NCBI GenBank assembly: GCA_964400875.1
Contig: CAYNWK010000098.1
Coordinates: 1 to 16,677, forward strand
Direction: 5' to 3'
DNA: 16,677 bases
Origin: CAYNWK01 sp964400875
GTDB lineage: Bacteria > Chloroflexota > Anaerolineae > Anaerolineales > UBA4823
The translations under genes were made by a program, and so were the position numbers. The stretch's first letter is position 1. Each line of letters starts with the position of its first letter. The notes beneath the pieces were generated by a model, which saw only the letters and a program-made list of their open reading frames with translations, was not told the origin of the DNA and did not search any database. Shown one piece after another: positions 6,322 through 13,080 of the stretch.

Positions 6322-6358
6322 GAGATGGCACCAGCCGCCGCGCGCCACCGCAATGACC
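6322..6358. repeat. Dispersed repeat fragment, copy R5
   Basis: GAGATGGCACCAGCCGC, then CACCGCAATGACC, matches almost exactly the last third of copy R4 (11855-11890), more than 5 kb away. It lies in the 261-bp gap between pncC and the MBL gene. Confidence 0.6.
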
Positions 6359-6384
6359 GGGGGGTGAGGAGAGGAGAAGATTGT

Positions 6385-6422
6385 TAATAAAAACAACGCC
6401 CGTCTTATTGCTAAAGACGGGC
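6385..6422 (-). terminator. Intrinsic terminator of the MBL-fold gene
   Basis: On the minus strand GCCCGTCTT pairs with AAGACGGGC (plus 6414-6422 and 6398-6406), a perfect 9-bp stem with a 7-nt loop. GTTGTTTTTATT follows. It lies about 25 nt after the MBL stop codon. Confidence 0.85.
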
Positions 6423-6447
6423 GCAGTTTGCTTATCGCGGCGTTCAC

Positions 6448-7431
6448 TCAATATTCGTCCGGCACTTCACCACCCAAATACCCAAACAAATAGCGTACAT
6501 TGGCGTCAAATCTATCTTTGCCGCCTGCTACCCACTTGTGAAAAGGTGCGGGCAATTTTATTTGCCTGGCATCTTCAAGTGATCCACCATGCCCCACGAT
6601 CTCACCAATCATTTCTTCCATGAGCGCCAGGTAATTGAGCTGCAAGGCAATATCCTCTACGCCATTCCCAATCGGGCCATGACCTGGAACCAGCACATCG
6701 TAATCAGAATCCAAGAAATATGCCATTTGTTTTCGATAAGGCTCCAGATCGCAAAATCCCAAAAATGGTTGGGTATCAAAGAAGCCAATATCGCCAATAA
6801 ATGCTATTCTGTCACCCGGCAGAAACAAAACCGAATCATCTTCTGAATGCCCGCGACCAAATGAGCGAAACTCCGCATTTCTTCCAACACCATGAAACTC
6901 GACGAGATCATCGAACGTTTCATCCGCATAGCGAGGTTGGAATGCGGCCATTTCAGCCATCACATAGCGAGTATGAAGGATCGAGTTTTCAAGCCCACTG
7001 CGCGCACGCTCATCTGTCTCGGTTTCTAATTGGGCTTCCATTTCTTGAAGCCACTCTTCCCATTCAGCAGGATTTTCAAAATCCTTTACTATCTCTGCTC
7101 CCCACTCCATACTTACCTGGCGAGTTTTCGGGGTTGCCACCAGTTTCGTCGAAGGATCGAATGCAGAAGCGCCCATCCAGTGATCGCTATGCGGATGAGT
7201 CAACAAAATCGTATCAACCTGACGATCAAACAAGGTTTCCGCGGCTTGACGAAGATCGCGACCTGCCGCAATGGTGTCAAATGCATCCACGATCAAGGTG
7301 CGATCGCCCAGGTCGATAATGCCTGCATTTGAATAGGCAGCTCCACCCGGTTTACTTACACACGCATATACACCGGTCGTCAACGGCTCAAGGGTGAAAT
7401 GAACAGAATCTTTTAAGTTAGCTTTTGGCAT
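6448..7431 (-). CDS. MBL-fold metallohydrolase (327 aa)
   Basis: Metallo-beta-lactamase-fold enzyme of unknown substrate. The zinc motif is H79-P-H81-S-D83-H84 (THPHSDHWMG), with H195 in FGRGHSEDDS, D214 in AFIGDIGF and H251 in VPGHGPIG. This is the complete dinuclear site. An acidic helical insert (about 115-165) separates the two halves. The resemblance is to the broad cyclase/quinoprotein-relay-like MBL group rather than to RNase J, glyoxalase II or true beta-lactamases. There is no signal peptide. Wobble positions are clearly more A/T-rich than in the flanking genes, and the gene has its own strong terminator; both suggest lateral acquisition as a single unit. AGGGA lies very close to ATG 7431, with GAGAG slightly further upstream. 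Confidence 0.88.
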   Translation of the reverse strand: MPKANLKDSVHFTLEPLTTGVYACVSKPGGAAYSNAGIIDLGDRTLIVDAFDTIAAGRDLRQAAETLFDRQVDTILLTHPHSDHWMGASAFDPSTKLVATPKTRQVSMEWGAEIVKDFENPAEWEEWLQEMEAQLETETDERARSGLENSILHTRYVMAEMAAFQPRYADETFDDLVEFHGVGRNAEFRSFGRGHSEDDSVLFLPGDRIAFIGDIGFFDTQPFLGFCDLEPYRKQMAYFLDSDYDVLVPGHGPIGNGVEDIALQLNYLALMEEMIGEIVGHGGSLEDARQIKLPAPFHKWVAGGKDRFDANVRYLFGYLGGEVPDEY

Positions 7432-7553
7432 ATCCCTGCTCTCTTTGATCGATTTTGGGGGAAATTACCTGCTCCCGCCTGGCGAACACAACAGCCGTGG
7501 GCAAGCCGGCGGCCGAGGGTCCGGGCGGGAGGCGGCGCTGCCGGACAGCTAAG

Positions 7554-7607
7554 CCACCACGCCCAGTTCTTCGAGCCGGCGGGCGAGCCCTACCACTTTC
7601 ACTAGAA
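7554..7607 (-). pseudogene. Possible 17-codon coding remnant after the nSTAND1 gene
   Basis: On the minus strand a GTG overlapping the nSTAND1 stop (TAGTGAAAG) opens a 17-codon frame ending at a TAG. Its translation (KVVGLARRLEELG core) looks protein-like and GC-rich, as if it were the last codons of a truncated gene. It is far too short to assign. The rest of 7432-7601 shows no gene. Confidence 0.2.
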
Positions 7608-9662
7608 CTCTTTGACGAGTATCATGGTTGGGATCACGATCAGGGCGACAATGAGCAGGCCGAAAAGCAGATGGCGCAGCGAGCTCGCTGCGCCTTCCTC
7701 GATCAAGTGGGCTTTGAGTCTCTGGCCTGATACCAGCGCAGCGACGAGGTTTAGAGCAAAAAATGCACCGATAGAGAGGACGCTCTCAGATCCATAGAAT
7801 AAAATCGCGCTAGCGATTGGCAGGCTAATGAAGGCATAGAGGGAAAAACCAAGGTAGCCAGTGAGCAAGTTCCTGGTATAAAACCAGCCCACCCCCAGGA
7901 TGCCGAACAGGCTAAATCCCCTCTCGAGCCATACAGCCCTGGCCGAGACGCGTTGAGCCCTGATCGGGCTGTCCGGCAGCTCGACCTCCGGCTCCACACG
8001 CTTCGGTTGGCGCTCCGGCCTGGAAAGACGGAAAGTCGAAACCAGTATGTTGATGCCTAACAGAAGCCCCGAGAGAAAGTATAAAGGCGTGAACAATAAT
8101 AAGCCCAGTAATCCTAATATTGATATAAAACTTATTTCTGCTGTTGTTAAAAATTCCGTCGAAAATAAGAGAAATAAACCGAAAACCAACAGTACGATCG
8201 ACAGCACAAAATAAACCGTTTCGGCAAATGCCAGCCGTCCGATACGACGCAGTTGTTGAGCCGAGCGGATCTCGCGTTCCAGGGTCTCCCGCTCGTTGAT
8301 CTGCCGGGAGGTGTCCAGGAATTCCTTTTCGAAGGGCAGCAGCTGCTCAGCCCGCGCGCCCGCCCAGGCTTCGGCTTCCTCCAAAGCCTTTTCGCGCAAC
8401 AGCAGGCTGGCGGGCCTGCCGCTGCTGCTCCACGCTTCAGCCTGGCGTTGGAAGGGCTGCAGCTCGGTTCGCCGCCACGCTGCGTTGCTGGCGAGGATCG
8501 GCTCGATCAGGCGGTCGTGGGACAGCTCATACCAGACCGCCCCGCTGCGCACTTCGGTCCTGATCAGATAGGCCTCATAGAGCTCCTGCACCGCCTCCTG
8601 GGGTAAGCTGGCCGTCTCATCCTGACCCTGGTACGCCAACCCGCGCGTACCAGCAGAGGTGATCAACTTTTCCTCGATCCAGTTGCGCATCCGCCGCTCG
8701 CTGACCCCGGTCTTACGCTGAACCTCTCCGAGGATGCGCTCGTAAAAACTGGCCAGGGCCTGATCCACATCGCCGAACTCCTTCAAGTCCTCAGCCCGGA
8801 TGCGGCCCTCCCCGGGAGGTAAGCCCGCCCACAGCTGCTGGCAGACGATCTGCAGGTGCACGGGTTCCACGTAATCTCCCAGAGGTCGAGATGCACGCAC
8901 CTGCATTGGGTCCACCTCGCCGACCTGGATGCGCCGCAGATTATCCACGAGCGACTCGGCGACGCCGTCCTCGAAAGCTCGCCTAGCCAGGGCGGCCGGC
9001 TGTTTCACAGCAGAGAGGGCTCCCTTGACGTTCAAGCGCTCCATGCGGAAGCGGGTGCGCAAGCGGTCCGGAAGCTGGCCGGCAAAAGGATCAAGGTGGG
9101 CAATGTAGTCCTCGCGCATCGAGAGCAGCAAGCTCAGGTTAGGGTAAGCCTGCAGGCAGGCGCCCATCTGTTCGAAGAAGCCGGCCTTATCGGCCTGGCG
9201 GTCCGGGTGTTGCGTAAAGAGCTCTTCGAACTGGTCGAGGATCAACAGGCGGGGGCGCGGCCGGGTTTCGTCTTCCTGGGCTTCCAGGGAGGGCAGCAAG
9301 CCATCGACCAGGTCCAGACCGGCCAGCCTGGATGGGTCTACCTCTGGCGTCAAGTGCAAAAGCGTATTAAAGACGAAGATATTGCCCACCCGGTCAGGCG
9401 CCAATCCTGGCGGCAAATCTCCACCCACCCGGCTCGTCGGGAGCACATGCACTTTTTTGCGGCGTTTGAGTTCCGGCACCACGCTCGCATTGAGCAACGA
9501 AGTTTTACCGGTGCCGGACTGCGCATAAAAAAGCACCGCACGGTGGGCGATGATCAGGGCAGTAAGCTGGCGGCTCTCCTCGTCACGACCAAAAAATAAT
9601 CGTTGGTGTTCTTCTTCAAACGAGCGCGGCCCAACGTACGGATTTTGGCGGGAGTTATCCAT
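7602..9662 (-). CDS. nSTAND1 NTPase with multi-span membrane C-terminus (686 aa)
   Basis: STAND-class P-loop NTPase, normally a ligand-triggered, self-assembling switch in conflict or cell-death systems. It starts with the nSTAND1-type NPYVGPRSFEEEHQRLFFGRDEE (7-29). Walker A is SGTGKTSLLNAS (49-60). Walker B is RLLILDQFEELF (138-149). A sensor-like LLLSMREDYI lies at 178-187, and the family-typical WYELSHDRLIEPI at 377-389. A charged helical stretch (395-475) leads into about six hydrophobic segments: near 481-501, 508-541 (possibly two), 582-597, 602-622, 627-645 and 665-683. No WD40 or TPR repeats are present. The effector end is therefore membrane-embedded, as expected for a pore or membrane-disrupting device (inference). 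It overlaps the CHAT-SIR2 gene by 8 nt, so translation is probably coupled. Codons for about 481-545 are unusually AT-rich. Confidence 0.85.
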   Translation of the reverse strand: MDNSRQNPYVGPRSFEEEHQRLFFGRDEESRQLTALIIAHRAVLFYAQSGTGKTSLLNASVVPELKRRKKVHVLPTSRVGGDLPPGLAPDRVGNIFVFNTLLHLTPEVDPSRLAGLDLVDGLLPSLEAQEDETRPRPRLLILDQFEELFTQHPDRQADKAGFFEQMGACLQAYPNLSLLLSMREDYIAHLDPFAGQLPDRLRTRFRMERLNVKGALSAVKQPAALARRAFEDGVAESLVDNLRRIQVGEVDPMQVRASRPLGDYVEPVHLQIVCQQLWAGLPPGEGRIRAEDLKEFGDVDQALASFYERILGEVQRKTGVSERRMRNWIEEKLITSAGTRGLAYQGQDETASLPQEAVQELYEAYLIRTEVRSGAVWYELSHDRLIEPILASNAAWRRTELQPFQRQAEAWSSSGRPASLLLREKALEEAEAWAGARAEQLLPFEKEFLDTSRQINERETLEREIRSAQQLRRIGRLAFAETVYFVLSIVLLVFGLFLLFSTEFLTTAEISFISILGLLGLLLFTPLYFLSGLLLGINILVSTFRLSRPERQPKRVEPEVELPDSPIRAQRVSARAVWLERGFSLFGILGVGWFYTRNLLTGYLGFSLYAFISLPIASAILFYGSESVLSIGAFFALNLVAALVSGQRLKAHLIEEGAASSLRHLLFGLLIVALIVIPTMILVKEF

Positions 9663-11700
9663 GCCGGTACTCCTGCCAGCGGGCGTGCAGGTCGGCTACG
9701 AATTGCTGCGTTGTACCCCAGTAGACATCGATCTTCGAATTGGCGAAATAGCGCTGGAAATAACTGGTGACTTCGGCTACATGCGCCGGATCGGCCACGT
9801 CCGCTTCGATCTGGACGGCTACATGGAGCATGTCCCAGCGATCAAGGTCCAGGTTGGTGAGCAAACCGCGCAGGATCACCTTCAGGTCGAGGTCCTGCAA
9901 CCGGAAGCCCAGGAAGAGCAGCGTGGTCGAAGCCAGCGCAGCATTGATGTCGGTTGGCAGCAAATGTTCGAAGTCGCGCGAGATGCGCGCCAGGTAATCC
10001 AGATAATCGTCTTCGGTCAGCACCATCGAACGCGGATCTTCATCGGTGCCGTATAAATGCAGGACGACTGGATTCTCCGGAGATGGCGGGGGGTTGAGAT
10101 CGTGATGCGGTCCGGCGGTTGTGCTTCTTTGATTCTCGCGCCAGTCGACAGCCACCCGGCGAGGCTCCATTCCCCTGGACTGCAGCGCCAGGGTCATGAA
10201 ATTATCGATATTGGTGGTCACATACAGCGGCAGCTCCAGGTCGGCCAGCTGGTGATGGACCTCGTTCTCGAACAGCTCCCGGCTGCGTTCAGACCAGTTG
10301 GAATTGGCGACGATCTCGGACAGCTTGCGGCGGGCGAGATCCCCCTCCACCTTCAGCCCCATGCGCCGGCGATAACCAGAGATCAGCATGCGCATGCACT
10401 GCTCGCGCAGGCGGCGGTTGTCCAGCGTAGCGACATATTGAGCCACCCTGGGTAAGCTCTGCGTCGCCAGGAAAGGGTAGCTGTATTCGGCAGCCAGCTT
10501 TTGAGCCATCTCCACCTGGCCGGGCAGCAAGCGGGAAGCAACGCCCGGCCCCAGGATCGGCGTGCACCATTTATCGGCGATGTTCTCCAACAGGGTGGTC
10601 CAGAAACCTTCCGCCCGATCGCTCAGGATCTTGCCGCGCCAGCCCAGCAGCTGCCCATCATTCAGGCGCATGAACAGGACCGGTATCGACGCGCCCGGGA
10701 GGTCGGCGGTCAGGATGGCGGAGCGCGCTTCGTTGCAGGCCACGTCCACCTGCCCGTGCTGCAAGATCTGGCGGTACAAAGTAGTCCCAAACCTGCGGGC
10801 GGTTTGGATCGGAACCAGATCCTGCATGGCCAGAACGGCAGGCACACCGGCAGCCACCAACCTGGGGGCCAAGCCGCGGAAAGCGTCCGCCGGGCTGCGG
10901 GTGGCCGTCTCGCAGCTCGCCAGGTAGACCATGCGCAGCTGTTCCTCTTCGTGCTGTCCGGTGTCGGCCTGCTGGCGGGTGAGCAACCCGGCGATCTCTT
11001 CATCACTGGCCTGCTTCAACTGGTTTTGCTGGTCCGCTAAGATGAGGAAGGCCGTCCCGGTTTCCTTCTTATAAAATCCGTGACCCACAAAATGCAGGAT
11101 GTGATAGCCGCGCCGCAGCTCAGCTTCGAGAGCTTCCAGCGTGCACGGATGCGGCAGCAAGGTCAATTCGGCGTCCAGCCCCGCGCAGGCCTCCTGGATC
11201 AGCGCCCACTCCTCACCCACCGAGACGTCTGCCAGGTCGTAATCGGCAAGGTTGGCAGGGCTGGCGATGGCGACCAGGATCTTGATCGGGCGCTTGAGGA
11301 TCGGGCTGCCCGGCCGCCATTTTCCGGCCAGGTAGCGCGAGAAGGGGGTTGCCGCGGTGGCTGCCAGATTCTCGGGCGGGGCGCCGTCGCCCGGGTCGCG
11401 CAGCAGTTCCCAGGGCAGATCGTGCAGTTCAGGCGCTCCGGCGTCGATGCGCAGGCGGATGCGGCGTTGCGGCTGGCCGCCGCGCACCTCGGTCCAGGCC
11501 GAGCGGATCTGCTCGCTGGCGAACAGCCAGCGGAATAACCTCTCTCCATCCCCCGCAGGGGAAGCCGAGGGCGCCCAGGGCAGGAAGCCCGGATCCAGGA
11601 AACCGCGCGGGAATTCCCGGGCGCGGTCGAGCGTCATCTCCAGCGGATATCCATCAGCTTGTTTCTCTAAAATGCGGATTTCCAGGTCTGCGTAGGCCAT
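9655..11700 (-). CDS. CHAT protease-SIR2 fusion protein (681 aa)
   Basis: Two-domain protein. Residues 1-355 are a CHAT (caspase HetF-associated with TPR) peptidase: LPWELLRDP (95-103) is typical of its front half, catalytic His is H207 in HFVGHG (203-208), and catalytic Cys is C263 in VYLASCETA. Residues about 370-675 are a SIR2-like domain: GPGVAS (384-389) for the NAD pyrophosphate loop, TTNIDNF (495-501), HLYG (548-551) where classical sirtuins have HG, LTEDDY (561-566) and GFRLQDLDLK (598-607). SIR2 domains of this kind in defence genes deplete NAD; CHAT domains are inducible proteases. ATG 11700 is chosen over 11742 because CTCCC (GGGAG on the coding strand) lies 7 nt upstream. It is the first gene of an operon with the nSTAND1-TM gene. 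Confidence 0.87.
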   Translation of the reverse strand: MAYADLEIRILEKQADGYPLEMTLDRAREFPRGFLDPGFLPWAPSASPAGDGERLFRWLFASEQIRSAWTEVRGGQPQRRIRLRIDAGAPELHDLPWELLRDPGDGAPPENLAATAATPFSRYLAGKWRPGSPILKRPIKILVAIASPANLADYDLADVSVGEEWALIQEACAGLDAELTLLPHPCTLEALEAELRRGYHILHFVGHGFYKKETGTAFLILADQQNQLKQASDEEIAGLLTRQQADTGQHEEEQLRMVYLASCETATRSPADAFRGLAPRLVAAGVPAVLAMQDLVPIQTARRFGTTLYRQILQHGQVDVACNEARSAILTADLPGASIPVLFMRLNDGQLLGWRGKILSDRAEGFWTTLLENIADKWCTPILGPGVASRLLPGQVEMAQKLAAEYSYPFLATQSLPRVAQYVATLDNRRLREQCMRMLISGYRRRMGLKVEGDLARRKLSEIVANSNWSERSRELFENEVHHQLADLELPLYVTTNIDNFMTLALQSRGMEPRRVAVDWRENQRSTTAGPHHDLNPPPSPENPVVLHLYGTDEDPRSMVLTEDDYLDYLARISRDFEHLLPTDINAALASTTLLFLGFRLQDLDLKVILRGLLTNLDLDRWDMLHVAVQIEADVADPAHVAEVTSYFQRYFANSKIDVYWGTTQQFVADLHARWQEYRHG

Positions 11701-11733
11701 GCGGCTGCTCCCTCGGCGCCTGTAAGGTGAGCT

Positions 11734-11739
11734 ATTATA
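11734..11739 (-). promoter_or_regulatory. -10 box of the CHAT-SIR2/nSTAND1 operon
   Basis: ATTATA on the plus strand gives a perfect TATAAT on the coding strand, 33 nt before ATG 11700, leaving a leader of about 25-27 nt that carries GGGAG. No recognisable -35 is found; the would-be -35 region falls in repeat R4. Confidence 0.5.
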
Positions 11740-11745
11740 CACGTG

Positions 11746-11890
11746 AGATGGCTATTACGCTGCGCTGCTCCGCAATGACCGAGGGGTGGGGAGAGGGAAA
11801 AGAGAGATTGCTTCAGTCGCTACGCTCCTTCGCAATGACCAATGGAGGGAAGGGAGATGGCACCAGCCGCTGCGCTCGTTCGCAACGACC
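11746..11890. repeat. Dispersed palindromic repeat cluster, copy R4
   Basis: Three half-elements in tandem. The first ends GCTCCGCAATGACC (11767-11780). The second runs GAGATTGCTTCAGTCGC...CTTCGCAATGACC (11804-11840), nearly identical to the right half of R1. The third runs GAGATGGCACCAGCCGC...CGCAACGACC (11855-11890), matching R5. It fills the space between the divergent CHAT-SIR2 and 12063 genes. Confidence 0.65.
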
Positions 11891-11927
11891 GAGAGGGGAT
11901 TGAAAGATTAGAAAAACCCTAGAACAC

Positions 11928-11956
11928 TTGTGCTATTTTGAAAATTGATGTAAAAT
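11928..11956 (+). promoter_or_regulatory. Candidate promoter of the 12063 cassette
   Basis: TTGTGC (11928-11933) and TAAAAT (11951-11956) are separated by 17 nt. The -10 is good and the -35 weak (TTG conserved). A start near 11963 would give a leader of about 100 nt containing the stem-loops at 11981-12029. Confidence 0.5.
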
Positions 11957-11979
11957 AAATGCGGGCCAAGACGACATCC

Positions 11980-12029
11980 GGCGTTCAGACGCATTAACCG
12001 AGGCGTTTACACGCCGGTTTTGCGTTAAT
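11980..12029 (+). ncRNA. Structured leader with alternative stems
   Basis: Two related hairpins, GCGT-TCAG-ACGC (11981-11992) and GGCGT-TTAC-ACGCC (12002-12015), share the pattern GGCGTT-A-ACGC. The second extends into a longer 5+4+5-bp stem: ACGCA (11989-11993) with TGCGT (12021-12025), AACC (11996-11999) with GGTT (12016-12019), and the GGCGT/ACGCC tip. ATTAAC (11993-11998) can alternatively pair with GTTAAT (12024-12029). The structure ends 33 nt before the start codon of the following gene. It matches no riboswitch that I recognise. Confidence 0.5.
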
Positions 12030-12062
12030 CACCACCAGGCTAGTTTTGTTTGAGGCAGACAA

Positions 12063-12452
12063 ATGGTAAAGAAAGGAACGAATTCGAAAGAGAAAAGGAG
12101 CCGCGGGGGGCAGCGCGGGAACCTGAACGCGCTCAAGCACGGCTACTACTCGCGGCAGTTCCACGAGGGGGAGATCGCCGACCTGGAGGAGCAGTTCACG
12201 GAGGGACTGCAGGACGAGATCGCGATGATGAAGGTGATCACCCGGCGGGTGCTGGAGCTGGCGGAGGGGACCGATTCGCTGGGCGAAGGGCTGAGCCTGC
12301 TGGGGGGCATGGGGCTGGCGACCACCCGCCTGGCGAGCCTGATGAAGGCGCAGAAGCTGGTGTTCGGCGGCATGGACAGCTTCGAGAGCGTCCTATCCAA
12401 GACGATCGACGAGCTGATGGCGGAATTCGAACAGGAGAATAAAGATGAATGA
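12063..12452 (+). CDS. Unknown protein with GNxNAxKHG motif (129 aa)
   Basis: Function unknown. The Lys/Arg-rich N-terminus contains GGQRGNLNALKHGYYSR (15-31), a motif that recurs in uncharacterised bacterial proteins and resembles the basic N-termini of some phage small-terminase-like proteins. The rest is predicted helical, with Leu/Ala/Met-rich helices (about 36-125) and no cysteine or membrane segment. GAGG (12052-12055) sits 7 nt before ATG 12063. Another frame, from 12050, covers the same region but lacks this motif and a ribosome site. It overlaps the next gene by 8 nt. A small nucleic-acid-binding protein is possible from the basic N-terminus, but this is only a guess. Confidence 0.75.
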   Translation: MVKKGTNSKEKRSRGGQRGNLNALKHGYYSRQFHEGEIADLEEQFTEGLQDEIAMMKVITRRVLELAEGTDSLGEGLSLLGGMGLATTRLASLMKAQKLVFGGMDSFESVLSKTIDELMAEFEQENKDE

Positions 12453-12840
12453 GCTGAGCGGAATGAGCCTGGAATACGAACGGGCCCGGGAAAGCCTGGA
12501 GGGGCTGCTGGCCGATGACCGGGCGCAGCGGCGCGAGGCGATGGCGGCGCGGGCGCGGCCAGCCGGGGAACTGCGCGGCCGGATCGAGGCGGAGATGGCG
12601 CGGTTCGCGGAGCGGCTGGCGAACTACCTGGCGCTGGGGGCGGGCCTGCTGCCGGCAAGCCAAGAAGTGCAGATACTGGAAGCGCTGGGCGAGTCGGCGC
12701 TGCGGCTGGCGGGGCTGTTGGACCGGTGGCTGCTGGCGGGCGGGGATGAGGTCGGGGCGGCGCAGCGCGCGGCAGGGCATCGCCTAATCGTTCAAGAGCA
12801 GCGCGATGAAAGCCCTACTGAATTGTCCGGAAATGGTTGA
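12445..12840 (+). CDS. Unknown helical partner protein (131 aa)
   Basis: Function unknown. The protein is rich in Arg, Ala, Glu and Leu and looks almost wholly alpha-helical; the stretch 12-90 could form a coiled coil. It has no cysteine, signal peptide or membrane segment. AGGAGA (12433-12438) lies 6 nt before ATG 12445, and the start overlaps the last codons of the preceding gene (ATGAATGA), so the pair is probably translated together. The very GC-rich wobble positions resemble the core genome, unlike typical recent phage DNA. It may act with the KHG-motif protein. Confidence 0.65.
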   Translation: MNELSGMSLEYERARESLEGLLADDRAQRREAMAARARPAGELRGRIEAEMARFAERLANYLALGAGLLPASQEVQILEALGESALRLAGLLDRWLLAGGDEVGAAQRAAGHRLIVQEQRDESPTELSGNG

Positions 12841-12945
12841 GAATAGGTCGATCAAGACCCGATCCCCGGATATAAGCATGGCGCGATGGCGGAGAGGAAT
12901 TAATAAATATTATGGCATAGTTGTAACAAAAAAGGGGCAACCACA

Positions 12946-13080
12946 AGGGTTGGCCCAACGGGGGTTGCCCCAACAGGAGTTGGCCTAACGGGGGTTGATC
13001 CAACAGCGGTTAGCCCGACGAGGTTTGGCCCCACGAGGATAGGCCTGACGAGGATTGGCCTGACGAGGGTTAACCTGAGG
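12946..13080. repeat. 15-bp tandem array, nine units
   Basis: Nine units of exactly 15 bp, consensus near AGGGTTGGCCTAACG, start at 12946, 12961, 12976, 12991, 13006, 13021, 13036, 13051 and 13066. Units differ at several positions, and many are small palindromes (GTTGG-C-CCAAC in unit 1). A weak tenth copy may lie at 12931-12945. The stop codon of the RayT gene (13070-13072) lies inside unit 9. Read on in the same frame past that stop, the array encodes degenerate pentapeptides (SSSGQ / PPLGQ type). Confidence 0.85.

Noticed and set aside
12946..13080. CRISPR array
   Set aside because: Units are contiguous 15-mers without spacers, and no cas genes are present.
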